The notes under the pieces are model-generated. The model was given only the letters and a program-made list of their open reading frames with translations, had not been told where the DNA came from and ran no database searches. From Nocardia puris (GTDB lineage: Bacteria > Actinomycetota > Actinomycetes > Mycobacteriales > Mycobacteriaceae): DNA of 64,000 nucleotides. Position 1 is the stretch's first letter. Each line of letters begins with the position of its first letter. This document shows positions 56,568 to 64,000 of this stretch, one piece after another. Location: the NCBI RefSeq assembly GCF_003315035.1, contig NZ_QNRE01000009.1, positions 232,169-296,168 of the forward strand. Reading direction: 5' to 3'. Position numbers and translations under genes: made by a program.

Positions 56568-57358
56568 CGCGGTGGAGTCCTTCGGCCTATGCGGATCACG
56601 AACTCATTGTCTTCTGGGAAGCTGTCGTCGCTACTGAATTTCGCGAGCTGTTGCCGAACGGCCTGCTCAAACTCGCTCAGCCGACCACCGAACAAGTGCG
56701 GAGCAGCAAACGATGTTGAGTAGAGATATCCGAGAATGCTCTCTGCTGACCATGTCCGGTGAACCGGAACCGTGAACTCCTCAACATGACTGAACGGCGA
56801 TTCCCTCATGATTTCGCTGTACGGCCGATCATGATGCTTGAACGTGCCGTCACCAGCACGGCGTTCGTCTCCCAGGAAGTCCTTGACCACCGAGCGGACT
56901 GCGCTCTTCCAAGGACTGCCGGCTGCCCAGAAGCTACTGTCACCGAAGATGGCGACCGCGCCATCAGGCGCCACCTGGCTGTCCAGGCGCTGGAGCATCA
57001 CCTCTTGGTCGATCCAGTGGAAGGCCCTACAGATGGTTACGAGATCAGCCTTCCAGTCATCCGGCGGCATGAAGTCTTCGGCTTCGATGGCCGACAGGGC
57101 GAGCGTTGTGCCGACTGGCAGTTGGGGCCGCAGCGCCGCTTCAGCAGCGGCCAGCATGTCGGGGTCATTGTCGATGGCAATGATGTCGTCGAATCGCCCC
57201 AGGAGAGCCTCGACAACCAGACCAGTACCGGTGCCGACGTCCAACAACCGGCGGGGCTTCCGTTGGGGGACCGCCTGATCGAGCAACACTGCCACAGACT
57301 CGGGGATACCTGGCCGGTACTTCCGGTAGTACTCAACGGTTCCCGTGAACATACTCAT
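56564..57358 (-). CDS. Class I SAM-dependent methyltransferase
   Basis: 264 residues. SAM-binding motif I is RLLDVGTGTGLVVEALLG (about residues 37-54), with acidic IIAIDNDPDMLAAAEAAL next and the post-III stretch DLVTICRAFHWIDQEVML, as in UbiE/Methyltransf_11 enzymes. The C-terminal half is helical with substrate-contact residues. It methylates a small molecule, most likely an O, N or C position of the operon product. It overlaps both neighbours by four bases (ATGA). Confidence 0.9.
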   Translation of the reverse strand: MSMFTGTVEYYRKYRPGIPESVAVLLDQAVPQRKPRRLLDVGTGTGLVVEALLGRFDDIIAIDNDPDMLAAAEAALRPQLPVGTTLALSAIEAEDFMPPDDWKADLVTICRAFHWIDQEVMLQRLDSQVAPDGAVAIFGDSSFWAAGSPWKSAVRSVVKDFLGDERRAGDGTFKHHDRPYSEIMRESPFSHVEEFTVPVHRTWSAESILGYLYSTSFAAPHLFGGRLSEFEQAVRQQLAKFSSDDSFPEDNEFVIRIGRRTPPR

Positions 57359-58428
57359 ATACGGCTCCCTACCATGCGTTGGATGAGCGGGACTACCTGG
57401 CGAAGATCAGTGGCGACCATCACAGTACCGTCCTCCATCTCCTCCGGCATCGGTCGACCGCGAGAAATCCAGATTGGACGGGCCCCAGCCGCCAAAGCGC
57501 CTTTGACATCACATTGCCAACTGTCCCCGACGTGGATCATTGCCTCTACAGAAGCACCCACAGCATTGCAAGCGAAGTCAAAAGCGCGCCTATCCGGCTT
57601 TACGCATCCCGTGCGACACGAGGGAAAGAAATCCGTCACCCAAGGTTCGAACAATAAGCGGAGTTGCTTCATGTCTAAATCAACGGCGGAAACATTCGAT
57701 ATTGTAATCACCGTTCCATAATAACTAAGTTCTCGAACAACGTCGATAGCATGCCGATCCGGAACGAATTCATCTTCTCCGCGATCAATCGACAGAGCCG
57801 ATTCAATTCCCAGCATTTCGCAAATTTCCGCCATTGTTGCACTTGAGACTTCAGGCAGCGCATATAGCTGCTCCCGTATAATATCTCGAGTCTCGTCGGG
57901 CGAGCGTTGGGAAGCTGATCGAAGCCGAGATGGCACACTCGGCGCCGAGCTTGACCCCAACGTTCCCCCGACGTCGAAACTGATGACGATGGGGCTTCTT
58001 CCATCTATCTGCGGCACAGGCGGCAACGCGCTGACTATAGCATCCACACGAGCTTCTCGGATTTCCGGTTTCACCGCCTCGGAAAGAAACGTGAGTGCAT
58101 ATTGGAGCTCCGCATCGTCGAGGACTGTCAAATCCCGTCGACGAGCCGACGCCGCTGCTTGCAGCTCAAAAGCTATCTGACGAGAACGTAGGCCATGTGG
58201 AATATGTAGGATTCCGGATTCATGGGCCCCGTCGGACAAGGCGCGACCCTCTGCCACTCTGAGCACGGTGATATCATCAAACGTTAGGATACGGACTGAT
58301 CGTTTAATACCGTTGATCTCCAGCACTCCAGAAAGAAATGTATCATATCCGACGAGCCGCTCCGACAGGATGAAGTGATCGCCTTTAAATCGACCGGCGA
58401 CAGGCAGGCTAATGGCAATTGCGGGCAT
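57355..58428 (-). CDS. HAD-family phosphatase with unknown N-terminal domain
   Basis: 357 residues. The HAD core fills about 150-357: VISFDVGGTLGSS (nucleophile Asp), GTVITISNVS (motif II), CVKPDRRAFDFACNA (Lys) and MIHVGDSWQCDVKGALAAG (motif IV). The first 150 residues (MPAIAISLPVAGRFKGDHFI, then ILTFDDITVLRVAEG and LNVLDD-like turns) are not HAD and I do not recognise them. A phosphate ester is probably removed late in the pathway. ATG 58428 has AAGGAGG upstream. It overlaps the enolase-superfamily gene by 20 bases. Confidence 0.88.
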   Translation of the reverse strand: MPAIAISLPVAGRFKGDHFILSERLVGYDTFLSGVLEINGIKRSVRILTFDDITVLRVAEGRALSDGAHESGILHIPHGLRSRQIAFELQAAASARRRDLTVLDDAELQYALTFLSEAVKPEIREARVDAIVSALPPVPQIDGRSPIVISFDVGGTLGSSSAPSVPSRLRSASQRSPDETRDIIREQLYALPEVSSATMAEICEMLGIESALSIDRGEDEFVPDRHAIDVVRELSYYGTVITISNVSAVDLDMKQLRLLFEPWVTDFFPSCRTGCVKPDRRAFDFACNAVGASVEAMIHVGDSWQCDVKGALAAGARPIWISRGRPMPEEMEDGTVMVATDLRQVVPLIQRMVGSRI

Positions 58429-59467
58429 CAGGCCTCCTTGGTGTCGTCCCCAATCCGCTCGTCGAAGGCACATGGAGCTCACCGTGCATAGGGAGGCATC
58501 CCTCGGCATACAGGCGCTGCCGTCGCGGCTCCCACTGCAGCTGGTATTCAACTGACTGGAAGACGTCACTATATGCGGCGGCCAGATGAATTGCAGGCAT
58601 TAGTGAGCGACCATGCGGTGAGATCATTACCCCCAGCTGACGTGCCAGCAGCATGAGGCCTAGCACGCACGTGATCCCACCAAAGCCCACAACGTCGATA
58701 GTTAGGGCACGCAATTGTGCGATATCGAACTGATCGATCCTTTTATCGTCAATGGTGAAATACTCCCCAACGCTAAGCGGGACACCGCATTCAGCAATTC
58801 GCCTGTAGCTCGTGATGCATTCGTATGGGAGAGGGTCCTCAATCCAGACTATCGGTAGCCGACGGACCAAATGACAAAACTCCATTGCAAGGTCCAGGTC
58901 CCACGTTTGTAGCGCGTCGAAGGCGACTTGATTCACTGCGGACTGCGATACCTGAATTGCCAGCTTCGCGAGCCGGGCCGCGTCGCCCAGTTCGCTTCTT
59001 AATCCCCATTTAGTGAACGCCCATCCGTCCGCAGAGACCGCCTCGACTGTCGATAACGCGTCCGCTGAGGCGAGATCGAATCGAAGCCAAGATCCATAAG
59101 CTGGTACGACGGTGATTCGGTGGCTTGTAAGCAGGTCTACGACCGGCATACTCAGCAATTTCCCATGCAGATCCCATATTGCGCAGTCGAGCGTTCCTAT
59201 GGCCCAGGAGCGACAGCGTTGGTCTACAACCGGACTCGGATGTCCGCGAAGGACTTCAACCGCCTTCTGGTGCTCGAATGGTGAGCAGCCGATCAGCCGA
59301 TGCATGAGATACCGTTCGATGTAGCTGACGTGGTCGGCGTGGACCGGCCCATACCAGCCAGAGTGCCCAGCGGCATACACTCCGACAAAGAAGCCGGCAT
59401 CGCCGTCCTCGACCTCGTCACTAAGGTCCAGTACCTCGATTTTCTCAATCGTGACGGTCGCCGTCAT
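58409..59467 (-). CDS. Enolase-superfamily enzyme, mandelate racemase-like
   Basis: 352 residues. After an N-terminal capping domain, the barrel carries WAFTKWGL (catalytic Lys), VAFDALQTWD, VWIEDPLPYE and LSVGEYF (three metal ligands Asp, Glu, Glu), IDVVGFGGITCV (Asp) and VMISPHGRS (His), which give the His-Asp dyad of the mandelate-racemase subgroup. Most members dehydrate acid sugars or racemise hydroxy-acids by abstracting a proton next to a carboxylate. It overlaps the phosphoketolase-like gene by four bases, so its substrate may be that enzyme's product or precursor. Confidence 0.88.
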   Translation of the reverse strand: MTATVTIEKIEVLDLSDEVEDGDAGFFVGVYAAGHSGWYGPVHADHVSYIERYLMHRLIGCSPFEHQKAVEVLRGHPSPVVDQRCRSWAIGTLDCAIWDLHGKLLSMPVVDLLTSHRITVVPAYGSWLRFDLASADALSTVEAVSADGWAFTKWGLRSELGDAARLAKLAIQVSQSAVNQVAFDALQTWDLDLAMEFCHLVRRLPIVWIEDPLPYECITSYRRIAECGVPLSVGEYFTIDDKRIDQFDIAQLRALTIDVVGFGGITCVLGLMLLARQLGVMISPHGRSLMPAIHLAAAYSDVFQSVEYQLQWEPRRQRLYAEGCLPMHGELHVPSTSGLGTTPRRPDARNCH

Positions 59468-61512
59468 GCGGTTCTTTCCCGCTCTCTTGCAAGCTCGATA
59501 ACCGCCTGCACAATGCCAGACGCATCTAGGCCAGCAGCGATGGCTAATCTTTGTTGCGATATCGGCGCCGGTGGTTCGCGCCATCCGATCACCCGGACGG
59601 GCTGGCGAATGCGTCCCGCCAGCAGGCCCCATATCGCAGCCGGATGTCCTAGAGTCACTACCAGCACCGCGGCGCTCCGGCCGACGTATTCGCCCCATTC
59701 ATCAGGGCGCAGTCCGCGCGGCCAGTCGGCTGGGTCACCAAGCACTGTCAGATCGGCGACACCCACAACCCGAACACTGCCGACGCGCTTCCGCCTGAGC
59801 AGCGGGATTGCCGCGCCGACAGCGGTAGCGGGGATATCTCCGGCGCAGAGGATGGTCACGTCTGGTTCAGACGAGTCACTGAGATGCTCCCAGACGGACA
59901 GGCCACGTGACAGCTCCGATATCATGGACTGCGAGGGAAGCGTTGCCCGTGAATGCTTGCCCGCCACAATGACATTCACCCGGTTCGTAGAATCAAGGCT
60001 CTGCTCGAGAACAGCTCCCAGTCGCATCGGGTCGGCGGGCACGTACATGCGCACAGCCGGATCTGCTATACCCACCAGCGTCGTGATCAGGGAGGGGTCA
60101 CCATGGGTGTATACGTTGTGCCATCCATATGACGTCAGCAATAGATTCAAGCTCGGGAGCTCCGATGTACGGAGGCGGCGTTGCTTCAAATGCGAAACCA
60201 GCCCGGCTGTCAGCAGAGTCGAGAATGCCTCGTAGGAGACCAGCAGACCGCGCCTGCCACTTGAGGTCCAGCCCGCCAGCCATCCGAAAAGGACTTCCTC
60301 GGCCAACACCTCGGACACCCATGAGGCACCGGCCAGCTGCCCGAGCCGGTTCGATTGCATCTCGTCGGGGCTGAAGACGCGGAAGTCGCCGCGCGCGCCG
60401 TGGGCTCCGAGCACGGAGGTGACGACATCGGTGAAATCCGAACTGGCACGTTTTGGACCAAGTGGCTCTCTCGCAAAGCTTCGATCCCGCGGCGGGGCAG
60501 AGCTATTGTCGATCCGTATCAGCTCCAGCGCAGCCTTGAGAGCGCCAGTCGGGCAACCGTGCTCATCAAATAGCAAGCGCGGCCGGTACGAGAACAACCA
60601 CTCCTGCAGCTGGGCACGCTGGTCGGCCGACGTCGCCGCGGACGTCAACGGCGTCTTGTGCAATTTGGCTGTCCCGAGATACCGCACCCCATCCACGACG
60701 ACGGGTCCACCCCAACCTTTCTCACACCGCAACACCAGGCAGCAACGTTGGCCACCTACAGTTTCGGCCGTTGCTCTTCGGAGAAGGTGATGGAACGCAT
60801 CGTGCTCAGAGCCATCGGCAGCGTGAACGGTGAATATCCGACAACCCCAGCCCAGCGCCTCGAAATACCGCCTGACCTCGTCATTGCTCATTCTTCCCAG
60901 GATCGAACGGCTTCCCATTCGAAACTCATTGAGATGGATGATCGGTAGCACTTTCGCGTTTTCTAACTCGCGTGCCGCCAACCAGGACGCCGCCATGGTC
61001 GGTGTCTCGCATTCTCCATCACCGATGATTGGCACGATCACCTGATCGTTGTGGAGTGCAGCTCCACATGCGAATGCCAACGCACCGCCGAGGCAACCGC
61101 CGAGAAAGTCACCAGCTGGAAGGTCCGGATGGACTTCGGAACCAAAACGCGGGACATTGGGGAATGATTGAGCAAGCGCGGCCAGCCCCTTCTCATTGAG
61201 GCTATAGTCGGGGATATGTCGCCTCAAGTCGCCGGTCAGCCAACTCAATGCCAACTGGGCTACCCCGGTGTGCCCGGCACCGAGTAGGGGCACGAGGCGT
61301 ACGGAAGAATCCTCCCCGGCGTGCAATCCGATATGCGCCAACAGCCACGCGGTACCTGGCACGGTGCCCCAGTGACCTGTGGGCCAAGTCTTGATGTCAC
61401 CCGACCGCAGCGGACGCGTCAATAATACGTTGTCATTCAAATGTAGCTGAACGACGGAGACATACACGATCGCCCGCCACAGGGCATCAGCACAGTCTCT
61501 CAAGTCAACCAT
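59464..61512 (-). CDS. Divergent phosphoketolase-like thiamine enzyme
   Basis: 682 residues against 822 for the chromosomal phosphoketolase at 30646. The family histidines are kept: TGHWGTVPGTAW, GAGHTGVAQLAL, EKGWGGPVVVDG, LHKTPL and YTHGDPSLI, as is the thiamine motif IIGDGECETPTMAASW with LNEFRM. The C-terminal domain is shortened and the residues around GPGPNACAW and HQDPGF are changed, so the substrate or acceptor probably differs. The usual E of EGYLLTGRHG is within EEVLFGWLAGWTSSGRRG. It likely makes a C2 unit or breaks a ketose-like intermediate in the pathway. Confidence 0.88.
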   Translation of the reverse strand: MVDLRDCADALWRAIVYVSVVQLHLNDNVLLTRPLRSGDIKTWPTGHWGTVPGTAWLLAHIGLHAGEDSSVRLVPLLGAGHTGVAQLALSWLTGDLRRHIPDYSLNEKGLAALAQSFPNVPRFGSEVHPDLPAGDFLGGCLGGALAFACGAALHNDQVIVPIIGDGECETPTMAASWLAARELENAKVLPIIHLNEFRMGSRSILGRMSNDEVRRYFEALGWGCRIFTVHAADGSEHDAFHHLLRRATAETVGGQRCCLVLRCEKGWGGPVVVDGVRYLGTAKLHKTPLTSAATSADQRAQLQEWLFSYRPRLLFDEHGCPTGALKAALELIRIDNSSAPPRDRSFAREPLGPKRASSDFTDVVTSVLGAHGARGDFRVFSPDEMQSNRLGQLAGASWVSEVLAEEVLFGWLAGWTSSGRRGLLVSYEAFSTLLTAGLVSHLKQRRLRTSELPSLNLLLTSYGWHNVYTHGDPSLITTLVGIADPAVRMYVPADPMRLGAVLEQSLDSTNRVNVIVAGKHSRATLPSQSMISELSRGLSVWEHLSDSSEPDVTILCAGDIPATAVGAAIPLLRRKRVGSVRVVGVADLTVLGDPADWPRGLRPDEWGEYVGRSAAVLVVTLGHPAAIWGLLAGRIRQPVRVIGWREPPAPISQQRLAIAAGLDASGIVQAVIELARERERTA

Positions 61513-61514
61513 CT

Positions 61515-62597
61515 CTAAGGTACCAGCCGTTCACCGCCGAATGAGAAATACCACAACGGGCGGTAGCCTTCCCACGCTTGAGGTCGCAAGTTTGTGTCTC
61601 CAAATATCCGCTCGATCTCCATCCGCGCCTGCAGGTAGTATTCGATCTCGGATGCGGCCGGCGCCCGAAGTCCGGCCATGATGGCGTTATGCGCTTGGTA
61701 AACTTGGAAGTTGGGGAATTCTGTGACGTACTGGGCGAGGGGTGCAAGTCCTAACCGCAGATCGGTCAGGTGATCCAAACCGCAGATGTATGTAAACGAT
61801 GTGTCCAGGCCATGCCCCTGAGCGCGACACAGGACATCCGGTATCTCGGCTGGCGTGAGGTCTGCCTTGCTAGCCTTCAGCAAGAGGTTGCGCCGAGTGA
61901 AGCACTCGATCGTCAGCCGCAGAACGAACGGCGCGACGTCAGTAGCCAATTTCCGAAACGAGTTATCGCTTCTAAGCACGGATGTCAGCAGACCGATCCG
62001 AGCGCCGATGCCATGATCCGACAGGGCACGACGGAGCCTCTCCAAGTGCGACAATGCCGCGGACTCGTGCTCAAAGCACCCAGTCGAGACAGTCACCTCC
62101 TGAAGCTCGGAAAGATCGCCCCGCGGGTGCTGTTCGCGCATCGCGTCCAGCAGTTCGGAAAGTTGGCGTTCTTCAGAAAGCCGTGGATCAGCTGCGGCCT
62201 CAAGCGTGTTAGGACAGAATGCACATCCCGTACAGCGACTACGTGCATTCGGATTCAATGTCGCCGCCTTGCCGCCATTACGAAAATAACCGCCAACTGC
62301 CTCGTCGGCATCTATCCGATGGACGGTACCCACGACCTCCGCACCGAGACGTAACTCGTTATCCACCATTATGAACGGTGATCCTGTGGCATTGAGCGGA
62401 ACAATCACCATCCACGGTACTTCCATTTTGGTAGTCAGTCGGACGGTCACCCGAGCCCGATGTCGTGGCTGGTCTGAGGATATTCCGTACAGGTTTAATG
62501 CTATGAGTAGCGCATCCTCAGCTGGCACTTCATATTTGGCGGACAGTTGCTCAAGCTCATCAAGGAGCAGCGGATGGACCCGCGAGCCTACTACCAT
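61515..62597 (-). CDS. Radical SAM protein with CxxCxxC motif
   Basis: 360 residues. The cluster-binding motif is SRCTGCAFCPN (about residue 122), spaced CxxCxxC instead of the common CxxxCxxC. Barrel strands follow: LQEVTVSTGCFEHESAAL (GGE-like region), IGLLTSVLRSD, VLRLTIECFTRRNLLLK and HGLDTSFTYICGLDHLTDL. The first 110 residues form an extra domain with PWMVIVPLNATGSPFIMVDN. It is the first gene of the nine-gene operon and would perform the radical step, such as C-C bond formation or rearrangement. Only a weak GGGGTG ribosome site precedes ATG 62597. Confidence 0.88.
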   Translation of the reverse strand: MVVGSRVHPLLLDELEQLSAKYEVPAEDALLIALNLYGISSDQPRHRARVTVRLTTKMEVPWMVIVPLNATGSPFIMVDNELRLGAEVVGTVHRIDADEAVGGYFRNGGKAATLNPNARSRCTGCAFCPNTLEAAADPRLSEERQLSELLDAMREQHPRGDLSELQEVTVSTGCFEHESAALSHLERLRRALSDHGIGARIGLLTSVLRSDNSFRKLATDVAPFVLRLTIECFTRRNLLLKASKADLTPAEIPDVLCRAQGHGLDTSFTYICGLDHLTDLRLGLAPLAQYVTEFPNFQVYQAHNAIMAGLRAPAASEIEYYLQARMEIERIFGDTNLRPQAWEGYRPLWYFSFGGERLVP

Positions 62598-63070
62598 GCT
62601 TCACCCCGCAAAGAGTCCATTTTTGGGCGCCGAGACAGGCCGGATACTCCCCCGCACGTTCGACGAACGCACACCGCATCGTTCGATCACAGTTCCAGCC
62701 CTTCCACAGCGAAATAGACTGAGCCAGTAGTCCGGACCCCGTAGTCGGACGTTTGAGAGATCATCCCCAGTCCACGGCAGCTTACCGCACGTTTGTATGA
62801 GTCGCCGCCCTATGAACCAACGACGTCGACACAGCAGAGAAGTCCCAGCTCACCCTGCCGACTGCCGCAAATATTCCGGTTGATTCTACGGAGGAGCAGA
62901 CGATACCTTGTCGTACGTTCACTTGATATTGCATCGGCAAGTGCATTTGCAAAGGACACTCGATGCGGTGCACAGCTCCACCCGCACCTCAACCATGCCG
63001 TATAGCTCAACTTTGTCGGCGCCCACGGCCCAGCTGAAGTCCTCATGGAGGTGCGACCTTGGTCGGACGA
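62598..63070. other. Divergent intergenic region at the head of the cargo operon
   Basis: About 470 bases between the radical SAM gene (minus) and the hypothetical gene (plus). No convincing gene or RNA. It must contain both promoters, but I cannot place a clear -35/-10 pair on either strand, and no long inverted repeat stands out. Its composition is AT-richer than the chromosomal part. Confidence 0.5.
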
Positions 63071-63769
63071 ATGGAGCTTGCACTCAAGATCACCGAGGAG
63101 TGTGCCCGACTACCGGAACCACTCGGACGGGCGGCCGTCGTGGCCCTGGCGCTTGACAGGGAGAGCAATCAGACCGATCGCCGGTTCTTGCGCCAGCGGG
63201 TTGAGGAGCTTGCGGCAAGTCTCGATCGTGAGTCACGCACCGCCGTCCGCCGGATCGACCAAGCGTTCTTCATGTTGGCCGAGTCGATGGCAGAGACGGC
63301 AGGCACGGAAGCTCAAGGTGCGCAGGCACCGTCAGATGACGGTTGGTACACCGACTCGCTGACTGCCACCCTCCACCTGGATGAAGATCCAGTCCGTCTG
63401 ATCGAAACGCGACGAATTGTGGCTACTGCAGATGAGCTCGATGAGATCGTATTCTCGTGGAGCGTTTCCGCATCCTCGGTCGAGCCGCGTCAATTGTCCG
63501 CCGAGGTCACATCCGGCGGAAAAATTCTCGAGAAGCGCACGGTCGGACGATCGCACGTTGATTTCCGAATGCGTCTACCGGAACCGATAAGCTTGAGTCA
63601 GCATCACGACTACACCGCTATTATCATCGCAGGCCCACGGCGGTCGATCCGTCCGTACTATATTGTTACACCGTGGCGCACATGTAAATTCTTCCGTCTG
63701 CGTATCTGTTTTGGGCCCAGGACTCCCGCGGAGATTTGGCGAATTCGCGGCCTCCCCTCGCGGCAGTAG
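63071..63769 (+). CDS. Hypothetical protein next to the cargo operon
   Basis: 232 residues beginning MELALKITEECARLPEPLGR. The first 85 are helical (RRFLRQRVEELAASLDRESR, IDQAFFMLAESMAETAG). The C-terminal part is beta-rich and ends with RRSIRPYYIVTPWRTCKFFR and LRICFG, a pattern I associate with uncharacterised actinobacterial proteins but cannot name. ATG 63071 is preferred to the TTG four codons upstream. It is divergent from the nine-gene operon, and could be regulatory or belong to the flanking element. Confidence 0.6.
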   Translation: MELALKITEECARLPEPLGRAAVVALALDRESNQTDRRFLRQRVEELAASLDRESRTAVRRIDQAFFMLAESMAETAGTEAQGAQAPSDDGWYTDSLTATLHLDEDPVRLIETRRIVATADELDEIVFSWSVSASSVEPRQLSAEVTSGGKILEKRTVGRSHVDFRMRLPEPISLSQHHDYTAIIIAGPRRSIRPYYIVTPWRTCKFFRLRICFGPRTPAEIWRIRGLPSRQ

Positions 63770-63962
63770 TCGATCTTGAGCCCGACAGATGACATGATTC
63801 AGCACGACAGCATCGGTGAATTGCAGGTGGACTTCGACAGCCTTAGACTGGGGCGTAGTTATGGTGTGGGCTGGCGGTATTGAGGTCTATGGGCGAAAGT
63901 CGGGAGGTCAAGTCCTGGGGTGTGGTGTAACGGAGTTGGTCACCGCGTGATCGGTTGTTCGG

Positions 63963-64000
63963 TCAGGCGGTGAGTTCTGCGGGGGTGGTGTCCTCCTGTT
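63963..64000 (-). CDS. Possible transposase C terminus (partial)
   Basis: The last 38 bases on the minus strand read QEDTTPAELTA then stop. Its high G+C with a clean stop, followed by about 90 bases without a gene, resembles the end of an insertion sequence transposase (IS256-like by appearance). Only eleven residues are visible, so the family is a guess and no terminal inverted repeat can be tested here. Confidence 0.25.
   Translation of the reverse strand, partial: QEDTTPAELTA

Noticed and set aside
53218..62597. Mycofactocin or another RiPP cluster
   Set aside because: Radical SAM and creatininase-like genes occur, but there is no precursor peptide, no RRE-like (MftB) protein and no glycosyltransferase, and the radical SAM motif differs from the usual one.

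Overview
The window is high-G+C actinobacterial chromosome, most likely a mycolic-acid bacterium of the Nocardia type. This rests on gene content and order: paired clpP1/clpP2 after tig, an actinobacterial-type integration host factor, RNase E with an IF2-like N terminus, and a backbone collinear with Mycobacterium tuberculosis as I remember it. The backbone blocks are rne-ndk-(DUF4233)-folC-valS, clpX-clpP2-clpP1-tig, and tRNA-Gly/tRNA-Pro. The genus is an inference.

Layout. 1-8.0 kb: minus-strand housekeeping run valS, folC, DUF4233, a GNAT, ndk, rne; the valS leader carries an intrinsic terminator. 8.2-14 kb: a P-loop protein, then a glycerolipid locus (DagK-like lipid kinase, alkyl-DHAP-synthase-like flavoprotein, TetR, GlpD) around one symmetric operator. 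14-24 kb: MerR with Old Yellow Enzyme, a GNAT, a small exported protein and TetR, a decayed sterol desaturase, an FHA protein, an FdhF-type molybdoenzyme with FdhD, a membrane protein and mIHF. 23.4-33 kb: a RibD-C/DHFR-like protein, a ketosteroid-isomerase-like protein, clpX, clpP2, clpP1, tig, an FKBP lipoprotein and a full-length phosphoketolase. 33.1-37.4 kb: a hen1-pnkp RNA-repair operon. 37.9-38.2 kb: a DUF1801 protein, tRNA-Gly(TCC) and tRNA-Pro(TGG).

From tRNA-Pro onward the sequence looks like an integrated mobile element. A large serine recombinase reads antisense through tRNA-Pro. It is translationally coupled to a second recombinase-like protein whose catalytic serine is replaced. 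An ImmA-like/XRE pair, ArdA antirestriction, an MT-A70 methylase, a replication-relaxation protein, a VirD4/TraG-like ATPase, membrane proteins and an OmpA-domain lipoprotein follow (38.1-51 kb). No VirB4-type ATPase or full type IV channel is visible, so the element may be mobilisable rather than self-transmissible. The far attachment site was not found.

The most interesting part is 53.2-62.6 kb, a tightly packed nine-gene minus-strand operon of visibly lower G+C. In transcription order it encodes a radical SAM protein with a CxxCxxC motif, a divergent phosphoketolase paralogue, a mandelate-racemase-like enolase-superfamily enzyme, a HAD phosphatase fused to an unknown N-terminal domain, a SAM methyltransferase, a creatininase-family amidohydrolase, a PhyH-type iron/2-oxoglutarate dioxygenase, an ATP-grasp ligase and a YrdC-type protein. 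I recognise no described pathway with this set. It reads as a small-molecule biosynthesis (or unusual cofactor/sugar-acid) operon carried as cargo. A conserved-looking hypothetical lies divergently at its head, and the window ends in what may be the tail of a transposase gene.
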